A DNA stretch of 64,000 bases from Pseudobutyrivibrio sp. MD2005 (GCF_000621865.1 NZ_JHXE01000012.1:155017-219016), one strand, 5' to 3'; shown: positions 8,968 through 16,295, counted from the stretch's first letter. Program-made: numbers and translations. The notes: a model not told the origin generated them from the letters alone.

Positions 8968-9960
8968 TTAAAATAGTGTTGAAGTATCAAACTCTTCGTC
9001 AATCATTCCAGCTTCATACATGAAATCTGCTGTTCTCTGGAATCCAGCCTTATCTTCATCTGTGATTTCCAGTGAGAAATCATAATACTGGTACATATCC
9101 TTTACAGCAGCCTCATCTAGATCGAGCTCTGTTGCAACAGCTGCCAGAGCTTCATCTTCATTTTCTGAGATATAGCTTAAGATTTCTTTCTGAGCACTCT
9201 CAAGCTTTTCAATAACTTCTGGATGAGCCTCATAGAATTCATTTGTTACTGCAACAGCGATGATTGCGTTGATAAGACCTTCGCCGTCTGTCACAAGATT
9301 GTAGCCCTGTGACTGTGTCTGATATGCTGCCGCACCTGCAAGTAATGCACAGTCAATGCTTCCACCTTCAAGTGCTGCCTTTGCATCAGGAATTCCCATG
9401 TTTACAAAATTAACATCATCTATTGAAAGTCCTGCTGTAGCAAGATATGCTGCAAGTAACTCATGAAGATTAGTACCTGTAGGTCCAGCGATTGTTTTGC
9501 CAACTAAATCCTCTGGACTCTTAATTGAGTCATCCTTTGCGAATAAGCAAAATGCCTTTGGAGAGCGGCTATACATATTTACAACCTTGATATCTCCACC
9601 ATTTGCAGCTGAAAGAATTACAGATGTTGCTCCAACTGCATAAAGCACCTGCACATCACCTGAGGCAAGTGCCTGTGTCTGGTCTGCACCAGAAGTAATC
9701 TCTGCATAATTTACTTTTGTGCCCTCAAAAGCCTTCTCAAAAATCTTTTGATCCTTATCAATAATAGATGGTACGTTTAGGGGTGATGTTACATATGTGA
9801 ATGTAAGCTCATCTAAAGCTTCCTCCGAAGCTGCTGTATCAGCTGATTCTGTTTGGCCAGCATCGTTATTTGCTGCTCCCTCTTTGCTACTTCCGCAGCC
9901 AACAAAAAGGCTTACGGCAAGGCTCGCTACAAGCATTGTCGAAATTATTTTCTTTAACAT
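8968..9960 (-). CDS. ssuA: Sulfonate/taurine-type ABC transporter substrate-binding lipoprotein
   Basis: This 330-residue lipoprotein has a signal peptide ending SLFVGCGSS (lipobox Cys near 22). The mature protein is of the NMT1/SsuA type: an early segment LTFTYVTSPLNVPSIIDKDQKIF, then DVQVLYAVGATSVILSAA and EDLVGKTIAGPTGTNLHELLAAYL. A strong GGAGG lies 6 nt before the ATG at 9960. The ligand is inferred as a sulfonate or taurine from the neighbouring sulfate cluster and family; nitrate or a thiamin precursor are alternatives for this fold. No desulfonating oxygenase is present, as expected in an anaerobe. Confidence 0.8.
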   Translation of the reverse strand: MLKKIISTMLVASLAVSLFVGCGSSKEGAANNDAGQTESADTAASEEALDELTFTYVTSPLNVPSIIDKDQKIFEKAFEGTKVNYAEITSGADQTQALASGDVQVLYAVGATSVILSAANGGDIKVVNMYSRSPKAFCLFAKDDSIKSPEDLVGKTIAGPTGTNLHELLAAYLATAGLSIDDVNFVNMGIPDAKAALEGGSIDCALLAGAAAYQTQSQGYNLVTDGEGLINAIIAVAVTNEFYEAHPEVIEKLESAQKEILSYISENEDEALAAVATELDLDEAAVKDMYQYYDFSLEITDEDKAGFQRTADFMYEAGMIDEEFDTSTLF

Positions 9961-10702
9961 TCTTTTCCTCCTTAGAAAATGTAATTGTATTTTTAAATTG
10001 CTCTAAAATCTGTTGTTTTATTGCAATCATTGACGGATTCATTAAATCTCTAACTGAGTCTGACTCGGGTATATTAAAGGACTTTTTAATCCTTCCATTT
10101 TCAATAAGAACGATATTGTTGCCTAGAAGTAAAGCCTCATCAATGCTATGGGTAACAAAAAGTATACTCATATGCTGCTTGTGCTGCATTTCCCTCAACT
10201 CATTTTGCATCTGCTCTCTAGTAAAATAATCCAAAGCTGCAAAAGGCTCATCCATCATTATAAAGGATGGTTTGTAAGCCATAGCTCGTGCTATTGAAAC
10301 CCTGTGCTGCATTCCTCCTGACAGCTGATTAGGGTAGGAATTGTCAAAACCTCTAAGGCCAACAATATTAATCAGATTTCTGATTTCATTGTCCGTAATG
10401 CCTATTTTCTTTCCACTAAATTTAATGTTGTCGTAAACTGACAACCATGGCATTAATCTTGGCTCCTGAAAAACAAAAGCCATTCTGGAATCACCTTCAT
10501 ATTCAATCTGGCCAGCATCTGCCTTTTCAAGCCCTCCGATAATACGAAGCAACGTAGTCTTACCACATCCGCTTTTGCCTAAGATTACGGTAATCTCCTT
10601 AGGATGAAGCTCTAGAGAGATATCATCAAGAACAGTAGTATTTTTGCCATTTACTGGAAAACTTTTCGATATGTTTTTTACATGAATTTCACCTATTGCC
10701 AT
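9887..10702 (-). CDS. ssuB: Sulfonate-type ABC transporter ATPase
   Basis: This 271-residue ATPase has Walker A LGKSGCGKTT near 40-49, signature LSGGMQHRVSIARAMA and Walker B IMMDEPFAALD, as in SsuB/TauB. Its start overlaps the ssuC end by 10 nt. Its 3' end runs 74 nt into ssuA in another frame, so its last ~25 residues (from about KNVKENN on) come from the out-of-frame ssuA signal-peptide region. That tail is unlike a normal ATPase end and may reflect a past frameshift. Confidence 0.87.
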   Translation of the reverse strand: MAIGEIHVKNISKSFPVNGKNTTVLDDISLELHPKEITVILGKSGCGKTTLLRIIGGLEKADAGQIEYEGDSRMAFVFQEPRLMPWLSVYDNIKFSGKKIGITDNEIRNLINIVGLRGFDNSYPNQLSGGMQHRVSIARAMAYKPSFIMMDEPFAALDYFTREQMQNELREMQHKQHMSILFVTHSIDEALLLGNNIVLIENGRIKKSFNIPESDSVRDLMNPSMIAIKQQILEQFKNTITFSKEEKNVKENNFDNACSEPCRKPFCWLRK

Positions 10703-11472
10703 CCGTTCTCTCCAACACCCTTTAATACTACTTTTATTATCATTCCAAATAGCTTATCTGAAAGATAACCAATGGTTCCAATCAGAATAATTCCAATGAT
10801 GACCTTATCTGTTCTGGACATCTGCTGGGCAAAAAGTATCATATGGCCAAGTCCTGATGCTGCTGCAACCATCTCGGCACCTATAATCGCCCTCCAGCTG
10901 TACCCCAGCCCGATTCTCATTCCAACTAAAATATCTGCTGCTGCATAAGGAAGAATGATTCCAAATAATTTTTCTTTTGCTGAGTAATCGTAGACATCTC
11001 CCACCTCTAACAGTTTTTCATCACAGCCTAGGATACCTTTTACAATATTAAGGTATATTGGGAAAAATGACGCAAGTACAATGATTATTATTTTGGACGT
11101 TTCCCCAATTCCATACCAAAGAATTAATAAAGGTATTAAGCTAAGAGGTGGTACATTTCTAAAGAATTGAACAAGAGGCTCATACCATATCCTGCTGTTT
11201 GGTAACAGCGATGTGAGTGTTCCTAAGAAAAATGCTAATATAAACGCAATAGTAAAGCCTTTTAATACTCTGATAAGACTTATGATAATATCTTCCCATA
11301 TGTCTCCCGATTCAAGCAGTTTAAGAAACGTGTTCCAAACCTTGCCTGGTGAAGGCAGGACATATTCACTGAAGGTGCCAGATGCACATACTGCCGACCA
11401 TGCGAAAATTATAATCAGTATTGTGATTACTGGTGCTATATATTTTTTGTATTTATTCCAAAAACTATTCAT
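10693..11472 (-). CDS. ssuC: Sulfonate-type ABC transporter permease
   Basis: This 259-residue membrane protein has six hydrophobic segments and the SsuC/TauC permease loop, read here as EVGDVYDYSAKEKLFGIILPYAAADILVGMRIGLGYSWRAIIGAEMVAA. The ATG at 11472 is preferred over a TTG four codons upstream, because GGAG lies at usable distance only from the ATG. It heads ssuC-ssuB-ssuA. Confidence 0.85.
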   Translation of the reverse strand: MNSFWNKYKKYIAPVITILIIIFAWSAVCASGTFSEYVLPSPGKVWNTFLKLLESGDIWEDIIISLIRVLKGFTIAFILAFFLGTLTSLLPNSRIWYEPLVQFFRNVPPLSLIPLLILWYGIGETSKIIIIVLASFFPIYLNIVKGILGCDEKLLEVGDVYDYSAKEKLFGIILPYAAADILVGMRIGLGYSWRAIIGAEMVAAASGLGHMILFAQQMSRTDKVIIGIILIGTIGYLSDKLFGMIIKVVLKGVGENGWQ

Positions 11473-11532
11473 TATGTTTAGCAAACTCCATTCACATTAC
11501 AGTATACTCTTTTAGAACCACTTTGACACACT

Positions 11533-12165
11533 CTAAATCAAATCTGTAATACTGCATTTCAAAACTCTGCTGAGTGCTTCCAACGTGGATACAGAAGCTT
11601 TTCGAATATCCTTTGCACCAATTTCATACTGCTGCAATGTCCTGAGATTGACATCCGCAGCTTTTGCCAGCTCACTTTGTGACAAGCCAAAGAGCTTTCG
11701 ATACATCTGTAGTCTATTGACTGCATCTGCATGTTCAGCCCTGGAATTTATATAATCCACAATTTTTTGCTCATCCATCTCATGATATGGGTTGTATCTT
11801 TCTCTTAATTCTTCAGCGGTGATTATGTTTTGTATTTCTCTAAAGCTTTTTCCTGTGTACCACTGATAGTAGGCTAGCACCCAGCCTGTCCAATAATCTT
11901 CTTTGGGCGCAATAAAAGATTTGGTAACCGCCTTTAAATCTGCAGCACCAGTCTTAAGAACTATTTCCTGTGTAAGCTCTGGCCCCGATTTTCCAACAAT
12001 ATACTTAGGATTTCCTACCTCAAACTGTGCTGCTATTCCCGAATTTATAAATAAGCTCATAAAAAAATTCAGCTTAAATTTATAATCCCTAGCAGCTGTT
12101 TGAAATGCCTCCGCCAGATTAATCATTGCATCATTTAAATATATTTGATTGTATGAATTAACCAT
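11533..12165 (-). CDS. XRE-type helix-turn-helix protein, likely antitoxin partner of DUF3990 protein
   Basis: This 210-residue protein has a C-terminal helix-turn-helix domain (about 150-210): MYRKLFGLSQSELAKAADVNLRTLQQYEIGAKDI, the classical Cro/CI pattern. The N-terminal ~140 residues form a separate conserved region (FFMSLFINSGIAAQFEVGNPKYIVGKSG) with no function I can name. The start overlaps the upstream DUF3990 gene by 8 nt, so translation is coupled. The arrangement of an ADP-ribosyltransferase-fold gene followed by an XRE gene is typical of toxin-antitoxin operons, where the XRE protein neutralises its partner and represses the promoter. The repeats at 12847-12901 are the likely operator. 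Confidence 0.75.
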   Translation of the reverse strand: MVNSYNQIYLNDAMINLAEAFQTAARDYKFKLNFFMSLFINSGIAAQFEVGNPKYIVGKSGPELTQEIVLKTGAADLKAVTKSFIAPKEDYWTGWVLAYYQWYTGKSFREIQNIITAEELRERYNPYHEMDEQKIVDYINSRAEHADAVNRLQMYRKLFGLSQSELAKAADVNLRTLQQYEIGAKDIRKASVSTLEALSRVLKCSITDLI

Positions 12166-12832
12166 GGGACTCCTCCCTTCTTACCAAATCCAAAAGATAT
12201 ACTCCATCCTTATCCATCTTACCTGAAATACTAATAAAATCCTCTCTAGCCTTATTATCTCGAACCATTTTTTGAGGAAAATACACTGTATAGTCTACTG
12301 GCACTGCTTCTTTAAATTTTAGTTTCGAAAATGCTTTCTCGCTCTTTATAAAATATTGTTGTCCCAATTCACCAAGATACATTGACTGTTCAAGCTGATT
12401 AAGGCTAATTGCATTTGATAAAAAAGCTCTGGCAAAAGAAAAATATGAATCATCAGCCCTATAACCAATTATTAAATCATAATCTTCAATATTTAGATGA
12501 TAGTGAGACTTGAGATAGTTAAATCCCTCACTTGCTAAGGGGCTGTTCACACTAAAAGTTCTATGTTCTAGTAGAACTGTAAGCCAATGCAATATAGAAT
12601 ACTTTTCATCATTTAGATTAAGAATCTTTAGCCCCTTATCATCTATTTCATAGACATTAACAAATCCATCTCTTTTATCATCAACCGCCCACTCTTTGGC
12701 AAGTTCGAGATGCTTTGTGCAATAGAAACCCTGCCCGTAGTCATTGAATGGCTTACCATATCCAAACTGAGGGGTACTAATTATTCTATCTGATCCATGA
12801 TATAAAACTAATTTGCTCAATATAATCACCAT
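12158..12832 (-). CDS. DUF3990 family protein, putative ADP-ribosyltransferase-fold toxin
   Basis: This ~224-residue protein begins with LVLYHGSDRIISTP and then GYGKPFNDYGQGFYCT, the HGS...GxGFYxT signature of DUF3990, placed by family knowledge in the ADP-ribosyltransferase clan. Later conserved blocks are DYDLIIGYRADDSYFSFARAFL and SEKAFSKLKF. The start is set downstream of the promoter at 12876-12904. ATG 12832 is given, but TTG 12820 with GGTGAT before it is equally possible; a longer frame to 12967 would start upstream of the promoter and is rejected. Toxin activity and target are inferred, not shown. Confidence 0.72.
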   Translation of the reverse strand: MVIILSKLVLYHGSDRIISTPQFGYGKPFNDYGQGFYCTKHLELAKEWAVDDKRDGFVNVYEIDDKGLKILNLNDEKYSILHWLTVLLEHRTFSVNSPLASEGFNYLKSHYHLNIEDYDLIIGYRADDSYFSFARAFLSNAISLNQLEQSMYLGELGQQYFIKSEKAFSKLKFKEAVPVDYTVYFPQKMVRDNKAREDFISISGKMDKDGVYLLDLVRREESHG

Positions 12833-12846
12833 TCTTTCAAAAAATA

Positions 12847-12901
12847 AAGCTATACTTCTACAGAAGTACAGCTTTATTATAACTCTGTAGAAGTATAGCT
12901 T
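12847..12901. repeat. Operator-like triple repeat over the DUF3990/XRE promoter
   Basis: A perfect 18-bp inverted repeat (AAGCTATACTTCTACAGA at 12847-12864 and its complement at 12884-12901) flanks a third, slightly diverged copy (AGAAGTACAGCTTTA, 12862-12876). The inner copy also makes a dyad TACTTCT-AC-AGAAGTA. The copies cover the promoter spacer and start site, so this is a probable autoregulatory operator. Confidence 0.85.
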
Positions 12902-12904
12902 CAA
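12876..12904 (-). promoter_or_regulatory. Promoter of the DUF3990/XRE pair
   Basis: Minus-strand TTGAAG (12899-12904) and TATAAT (12876-12881) are 17 bp apart. The spacer holds one arm of the 18-bp inverted repeat, and the other arm lies just downstream of the start site. Binding of a repressor there would block transcription. Confidence 0.75.
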
Positions 12905-12919
12905 GAGATTGCTAAAAAT

Positions 12920-12972
12920 CCCTTGGCAAAGCCAAGTTCTTGTGGGCTTTTTCCTTAAGTAGCCCACAAGAA
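12920..12972. repeat. Two adjacent hairpins between the MerR-type promoter and the DUF3990 promoter
   Basis: A 12-bp stem (TTCTTGTGGGCT at 12937-12948, AGCCCACAAGAA at 12961-12972) with a 12-nt loop is followed on the minus strand by CTTGGC-TTT-GCCAAG and then GGATTTTTAG. The second hairpin may terminate transcripts from the promoter at 13016-13046. The first could be a copy of a dispersed repeat. Confidence 0.6.
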
Positions 12973-13015
12973 GTCATACATAGTTTTTACTTCCTTTCTC
13001 TTTGATACAAGAGGT

Positions 13016-13046
13016 ATACTAACATCTAAAGTTAACTTTAGGTCAA
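13016..13046 (-). promoter_or_regulatory. MerR-type divergent promoter with central dyad
   Basis: Minus-strand TTGACC (13041-13046) and TAGTAT (13016-13021) are 19 bp apart. The over-long spacer carries a perfect 16-bp palindrome CTAAAGTTAACTTTAG (13026-13041). A 19-bp spacer with a dyad between the -35 and -10 boxes is characteristic of promoters activated by MerR proteins, and a MerR gene lies immediately on the other side. No full-length gene follows in this direction before the DUF3990 promoter. Confidence 0.75.
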
Positions 13047-13054
13047 GCTTTTTC

Positions 13055-13083
13055 TTGCACATTATTTTATATCATGCTAAAAT
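13055..13083 (+). promoter_or_regulatory. Promoter of the merR-family gene
   Basis: Plus-strand TTGCAC (13055-13060) and TAAAAT (13078-13083) are 17 bp apart, about 45 bp before the MerR start codon. The palindrome at 13026-13041 lies directly upstream, so the regulator could control both directions. Confidence 0.7.
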
Positions 13084-13128
13084 CCACGTAATTAAAGTAT
13101 TTTTGTAGTACAAGCTTTTGGAGGTCTT

Positions 13129-13578
13129 ATGATGTATACAATTGGCCAAGTTTCAGAAATGTTTAATATCCCTATTTCAACTTTGCGCTACTACGATAAG
13201 GAAGGTTTCTTTCCTAATATGGAGCGCCAGTCTGGAATAAGAAAGTTTTCAGATGCAGAAATTTCAGCATTACATTTAATTGAATGCCTAAAATGTTCTG
13301 GCTTAGAAATCAAAGAAATCAAGCAGTTCATGGAAATGACTACAAAGGGAGCTGAAACCTACGAAGCTAGAAAGAAGCTCTTTGAAACAAGACGTGCCGC
13401 TGTGGAAGCTGAAATTGCACAACTTCAAAGCACTCTGGATATGCTTAAATACAAATGCTGGTACTATGAAACAGCCATAAAGGATGGAAATGAAGATGGA
13501 ATCAAAGCCATGCTTCCTGACAATCTTCCACCTGAGATTCAAAAGCTTTATGACAGTGGAAATGGGCATAAAGCCTAA
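13129..13578 (+). CDS. MerR-family transcriptional regulator
   Basis: This 149-residue regulator has an N-terminal winged helix: YTIGQVSEMFNIPISTLRYYDKEGFFP (3-29), then GIRKFSDAEISALHLIECLKCSGLEIKEIKQFM. A long dimerisation helix covers about 80-120. There is no C-terminal metal-binding cysteine set, and the protein resembles the small-molecule/aldehyde-responsive MerR group rather than metal sensors. GGAGG precedes the ATG. It probably acts on the 19-bp-spacer promoter at 13016-13046; the effector is unknown. Confidence 0.9.
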   Translation: MMYTIGQVSEMFNIPISTLRYYDKEGFFPNMERQSGIRKFSDAEISALHLIECLKCSGLEIKEIKQFMEMTTKGAETYEARKKLFETRRAAVEAEIAQLQSTLDMLKYKCWYYETAIKDGNEDGIKAMLPDNLPPEIQKLYDSGNGHKA

Positions 13579-13606
13579 ATCCCTAGCATATTACTTAGAT
13601 AAGAAA

Positions 13607-13744
13607 GAGTTTTGCTTTGCAAAACTCTAGCAGTGCGAGCCGGCAATTGCTGTAAGCAATTATCTTCCTATGCCGGCGAGACACATCCTTCAAGCGCAGC
13701 TTGTTTTTACTTTATAGGAAATACAGAGTAATTTCCTATAAAGT
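13607..13744. repeat. Three consecutive hairpins downstream of the MerR gene
   Basis: Stem 1 is GAGTTTTGC/GCAAAACTC (13607-13627). Stem 2 is GCCGGCA.../TGCCGGC (13639-13677), with an inner CAATTGC/AGCAATT arm. Stem 3 is a perfect 14-bp stem ACTTTATAGGAAAT/ATTTCCTATAAAGT (13709-13744). They lie between the MerR stop and the shared terminator at 13748-13787. None has a clear U-tract. Confidence 0.6.
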
Positions 13745-13747
13745 AAG

Positions 13748-13787
13748 AAAAGCTCGAGCAATACTTATGAATATTGCTCGAGCTTTT
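13748..13787. terminator. Bidirectional terminator; contains the stop codon of the XRE gene
   Basis: A perfect 16-bp stem (AAAAGCTCGAGCAATA / TATTGCTCGAGCTTTT) with an 8-nt loop serves the MerR gene on the plus strand and the XRE gene on the minus strand. The TAA of the minus-strand gene (13765-13767) lies in the loop, so the last codons of that gene form one arm of its own terminator. Confidence 0.85.
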
Positions 13788-14268
13788 CTTTGTCAATTTT
13801 TCCTTCAGCAATCATGTTAGAAACCCAGAGTTTAAGGGACTCTACTGTTAAATCTATTTGATCAAGTTGCTTCTGAATAGCCACAAAATCCTCAATTTCA
13901 TCATCAGAAATCACTCCATCTGCTGTGATATCAATTAGTCGTTCTTTCTGGTTGTTGAGAGAATTAAGTGCTGAGAGCATACCTAGAACAATCTCTGGAA
14001 GCGAAGAAATTTTTACTTCCGGAACAGATTCCTGACCGATTCGACACTCATGTGTACAGTAGTGGTTGCATAGATCTTGTCGCTTATAAGCATTTGCTAA
14101 ATCTACCACATCCTCAGGGTATATAGCTACTTTGCCTGTTTCTATCTTTTCCAATCGGCTTTCCGATATTGTTCCTATTAATTCACTGGCTTGAGCCCTT
14201 GTTAATCCAGCTTCTTCTCGAGCCTTGAAATATATGCTTTTATCTTCTTTTATTGATTTTCTTCCCAT
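13765..14268 (-). CDS. XRE-family helix-turn-helix regulator with cysteine motif
   Basis: This 167-residue protein has an N-terminal helix-turn-helix (about 13-60): KAREEAGLTRAQASELIGTISESRLEKIETGKV. It is followed by CNHYCTHECRIG, a compact four-cysteine cluster that could bind a metal. The C-terminal half is a predicted helical/coiled segment (LNSLNNQKERLIDITADGVISDDEIEDFVAIQKQLDQID). This architecture recurs in Lachnospiraceae genomes, but I know of no assigned function. No partner gene adjoins it. Confidence 0.8.
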   Translation of the reverse strand: MGRKSIKEDKSIYFKAREEAGLTRAQASELIGTISESRLEKIETGKVAIYPEDVVDLANAYKRQDLCNHYCTHECRIGQESVPEVKISSLPEIVLGMLSALNSLNNQKERLIDITADGVISDDEIEDFVAIQKQLDQIDLTVESLKLWVSNMIAEGKIDKEKLEQYS

Positions 14269-14422
14269 TGTGGTGTCCCCCTTTACTATAATCCATTATA
14301 TCTATTTTGCTAAAAAAGAAAAATAGGGTATAAATATTTGCCTAATTAATGATATACTAATCAGCATTTACCTAATAAAATATAAGCAAGAACAGAGAAA
14401 TATTAAAAAGAGGTACTAATCT

Positions 14423-14581
14423 ATGACGGTACAAGATCGAATCAAAAGATGTAAAATACTGATGCTCATGGATGAGTATCCCGAGTTAGCAAAAGAAATC
14501 GGATTATCAAATGAATCCTTTTTTACTAACAACAAGTCTGATAATGTAGAGGTTTTAAAAGAGCCAGATATCGGATTCTAA
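14423..14581 (+). CDS. Conserved 52-residue small protein upstream of PspC gene
   Basis: An ATG at 14423, after AGAGGTA, opens a 52-residue frame: MTVQDRIKRCKILMLMDEYP, then ELAKEIGLSNESFF, ending KEPDIGF. It resembles small Lachnospiraceae proteins beginning MT(V/I)QxRIRxCxLIEKM with a (K/E)xGLxNxSxF block, which I recall as a recurrent unnamed family. Coding potential is supported by the ribosome site, the helical amphipathic composition and the start of the next gene 39 nt downstream. The function is unknown. Confidence 0.7.
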   Translation: MTVQDRIKRCKILMLMDEYPELAKEIGLSNESFFTNNKSDNVEVLKEPDIGF

Positions 14582-14620
14582 TCTGGACTAATATTTAATA
14601 GAAATAAGAGGTAATTGATT

Positions 14621-14818
14621 ATGAATGGAAAAAGATTATACAAAAGCAATAACAAAAAAATCTGCGGTGTTTGTGCAGGTATAGCAGAATACTTTGACAT
14701 TGATCCAACGATAGTTAGATTAATATGGGCAGCTTTTACATTAGCTGGAGGTAGCGGAATCTTAGTATACATCATTGCAGCACTGGTTATGGACGATAAT
14801 CCAATGAATATCGTTTAA
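14621..14818 (+). CDS. PspC-domain membrane protein
   Basis: This 65-residue protein reads KRLYKSNNKKICGVCAGIAEYFDIDPTIVRLIWAAFTL, the PspC domain: a lysine-rich start, CGVCAGIAEYF and a transmembrane helix, then GILVYIIAALVMDDNP. The ATG at 14621 is chosen because GAGG lies 9 nt upstream; a TTG two codons earlier is too close. PspC proteins act in envelope-stress signalling in other bacteria. It is co-transcribed with the small gene before it and the membrane gene 12 nt after it. Confidence 0.87.
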   Translation: MNGKRLYKSNNKKICGVCAGIAEYFDIDPTIVRLIWAAFTLAGGSGILVYIIAALVMDDNPMNIV

Positions 14819-14830
14819 GGAGGGATTACT

Positions 14831-15040
14831 ATGACATTATTATTTTTCGTCTTATTTTTTATTGTATTTGGGAAAATGATAGGTTTTGCATTTAGAGCTA
14901 CCTGGGGAATATTTAAGTTGATGACTTACATCGTATTTCTACCATTCATATTGGTAATGCTAGTGTTCGGTGGCTTGCTATATATTGCATTTCCACTCCT
15001 TGTAGTTGTTGGGCTATTTTCACTAATAGTAAAAGACTAA
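14831..15040 (+). CDS. Small hydrophobic membrane protein
   Basis: This 69-residue protein has two or three hydrophobic stretches (LLFFVLFFIVFGKMIGFAF, LMTYIVFLPFILVMLVFGGLLYIAFPLLVV) separated by a short basic/aromatic loop. AGGAGG precedes the ATG. It follows the PspC gene by 12 nt and its stop codon overlaps the terminator hairpin, so it ends this small operon. I cannot name a family; a PspC-associated envelope role is only inferred from position. Confidence 0.75.
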   Translation: MTLLFFVLFFIVFGKMIGFAFRATWGIFKLMTYIVFLPFILVMLVFGGLLYIAFPLLVVVGLFSLIVKD

Positions 15041-15067
15041 TTAATGCACTGCATTAATTAGTCTTTT
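15031..15067 (+). terminator. Terminator of the PspC operon
   Basis: A perfect 18-bp inverted repeat (AAAAGACTAATTAATGCA and its complement around one base) begins inside the last codons of the membrane gene and ends in TTTT on the plus strand. It could work in both directions with the convergent flavin reductase gene. Confidence 0.8.
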
Positions 15068-15091
15068 ATTTGTTCATTTCAACTGATTTAA

Positions 15092-15718
15092 TTACTTTCC
15101 GTCTGAGAAGCTAGTGAAGAAACTTCTTTCTACTTCTGGCTCGCCGTATTTTTCTTTGGCATCGGCAAAAGCCTTTATCATGAATGCCATATTTCGAGCT
15201 AGATTTCTCATAGTCTGCAAGCCTTCTAAATCTTTTCTTACATCATCTGCTGTAAATCCATGAACTTGATTCCAATATGTACTTGTAGCAATTGGCATTC
15301 CACTAATTGAAAAATACTTGTTTAACACATCAAATGATGCCGAATTGCCACCGCGTCTGGCACTTACAACAGCCGCACCTACCTTAAGATGCTTAGAAAA
15401 AGATGTGCTATAGAATAACCTATCCATAAATGAAAGAATTGTCCCATTAGGAGATGCATAATAAACAGGACTACCTACTACTAGCCCATCTGCTTCCTCA
15501 AATTTTGGTGCAACTTCATTTACCAAATCATCAAAAACACATTTACCAAGCTCTTCACATTTGCCACAAGCGATACATCCTCTGATGTTTTTATTTCCAA
15601 CATTAATAATTTCTGACTCAATTCCTTCTTTTTCAAAAACCTGAGCCATTTCTTGTAATGCTGTTGCTGTGCAGCCATTTGATTTTGCACTTCCGTTTAA
15701 TAATAGTACCTTTGCCAT
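15092..15718 (-). CDS. NAD(P)H-dependent FMN reductase / flavodoxin-fold oxidoreductase
   Basis: This 208-residue flavodoxin-fold protein begins with the phosphate-binding loop KVLLLNGSAKSNGCTATAL. It continues with GCIACGKCEELGKC (a four-cysteine cluster), and GLVVGSPVYYASPNGTILSFMDRLFY, the NADPH-dependent FMN reductase signature. The cysteines resemble iron-sulfur flavoproteins of anaerobes, so a [4Fe-4S] cluster is possible. The substrate is unknown. AAAGGAG precedes the ATG. Confidence 0.87.
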   Translation of the reverse strand: MAKVLLLNGSAKSNGCTATALQEMAQVFEKEGIESEIINVGNKNIRGCIACGKCEELGKCVFDDLVNEVAPKFEEADGLVVGSPVYYASPNGTILSFMDRLFYSTSFSKHLKVGAAVVSARRGGNSASFDVLNKYFSISGMPIATSTYWNQVHGFTADDVRKDLEGLQTMRNLARNMAFMIKAFADAKEKYGEPEVERSFFTSFSDGK

Positions 15719-15752
15719 AATAGACTCCTTTTTTGTAATCTAAAAATATTAT

Positions 15753-16295
15753 TTAATCCATAATAAAATGATTATTAAACTCCTCTTGCGCTGCCGACAT
15801 TTCATGTGCTCCATACGCACATAGCATAACATCAATCTCATAGTTTGGATATTCATCTATAAATCTCTTATAAGCTCTGCAGCATTGTTTTGTTGATTCA
15901 GCAACTGGATTTTTTAAATTGCCACCAAATATGCCAGCACTAATAAGAGGAAATGATATGCTATGATATCCATTATCCATCATAACTACCAGCGAATTGT
16001 AATATGCGTCATAAAGTGCATTAAATGCAGTTGGCGTAACTGCAAAATTAGGCCCAATGGCATGAATAATTGCTTTGGCATTAGATAGTCTAAACGCTGG
16101 TGTGATAACTGCAGCTCCATCACTTAAAGGTGTCTTATATCTGCCACATGCCTCGCTTAATTCTTGTATGCCAGCTTTATCAAAAATAACTCCGCATATT
16201 CCTCCACCTGCCCAAAGACCTGAATTTGCAGCATTTACAATTATATCTGCCTTTTGATCTGCACATGAACCATTAATTAAACTAATCTTACTCAT
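15753..16295 (-). CDS. Macrodomain protein (ADP-ribose/O-acetyl-ADP-ribose binding)
   Basis: This 180-residue protein has the macrodomain core DIIVNAANSGLWAGGGICGVIFDKAG (17-42), AIIHAIGPNF, and SFPLISAGIFGGNLKNPVAESTKQC, which matches the catalytic loop of MacroD/YmdB-type deacylases and hydrolases. The ATG at 16295 is preferred because AGGTGG lies close before it and the fold begins at once; a longer frame to 16391 would add unrelated residues. It probably cleaves O-acetyl-ADP-ribose or ADP-ribosyl links. Its upstream region holds the 12-site phased array. Confidence 0.88.
   Translation of the reverse strand: MSKISLINGSCADQKADIIVNAANSGLWAGGGICGVIFDKAGIQELSEACGRYKTPLSDGAAVITPAFRLSNAKAIIHAIGPNFAVTPTAFNALYDAYYNSLVVMMDNGYHSISFPLISAGIFGGNLKNPVAESTKQCCRAYKRFIDEYPNYEIDVMLCAYGAHEMSAAQEEFNNHFIMD

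Noticed and set aside
12833..12967. 45-residue N-terminal extension of the DUF3990 gene
   Set aside because: It would start upstream of the clear promoter at 12876-12904 and runs through two hairpins; the family begins near LVLYHGS.
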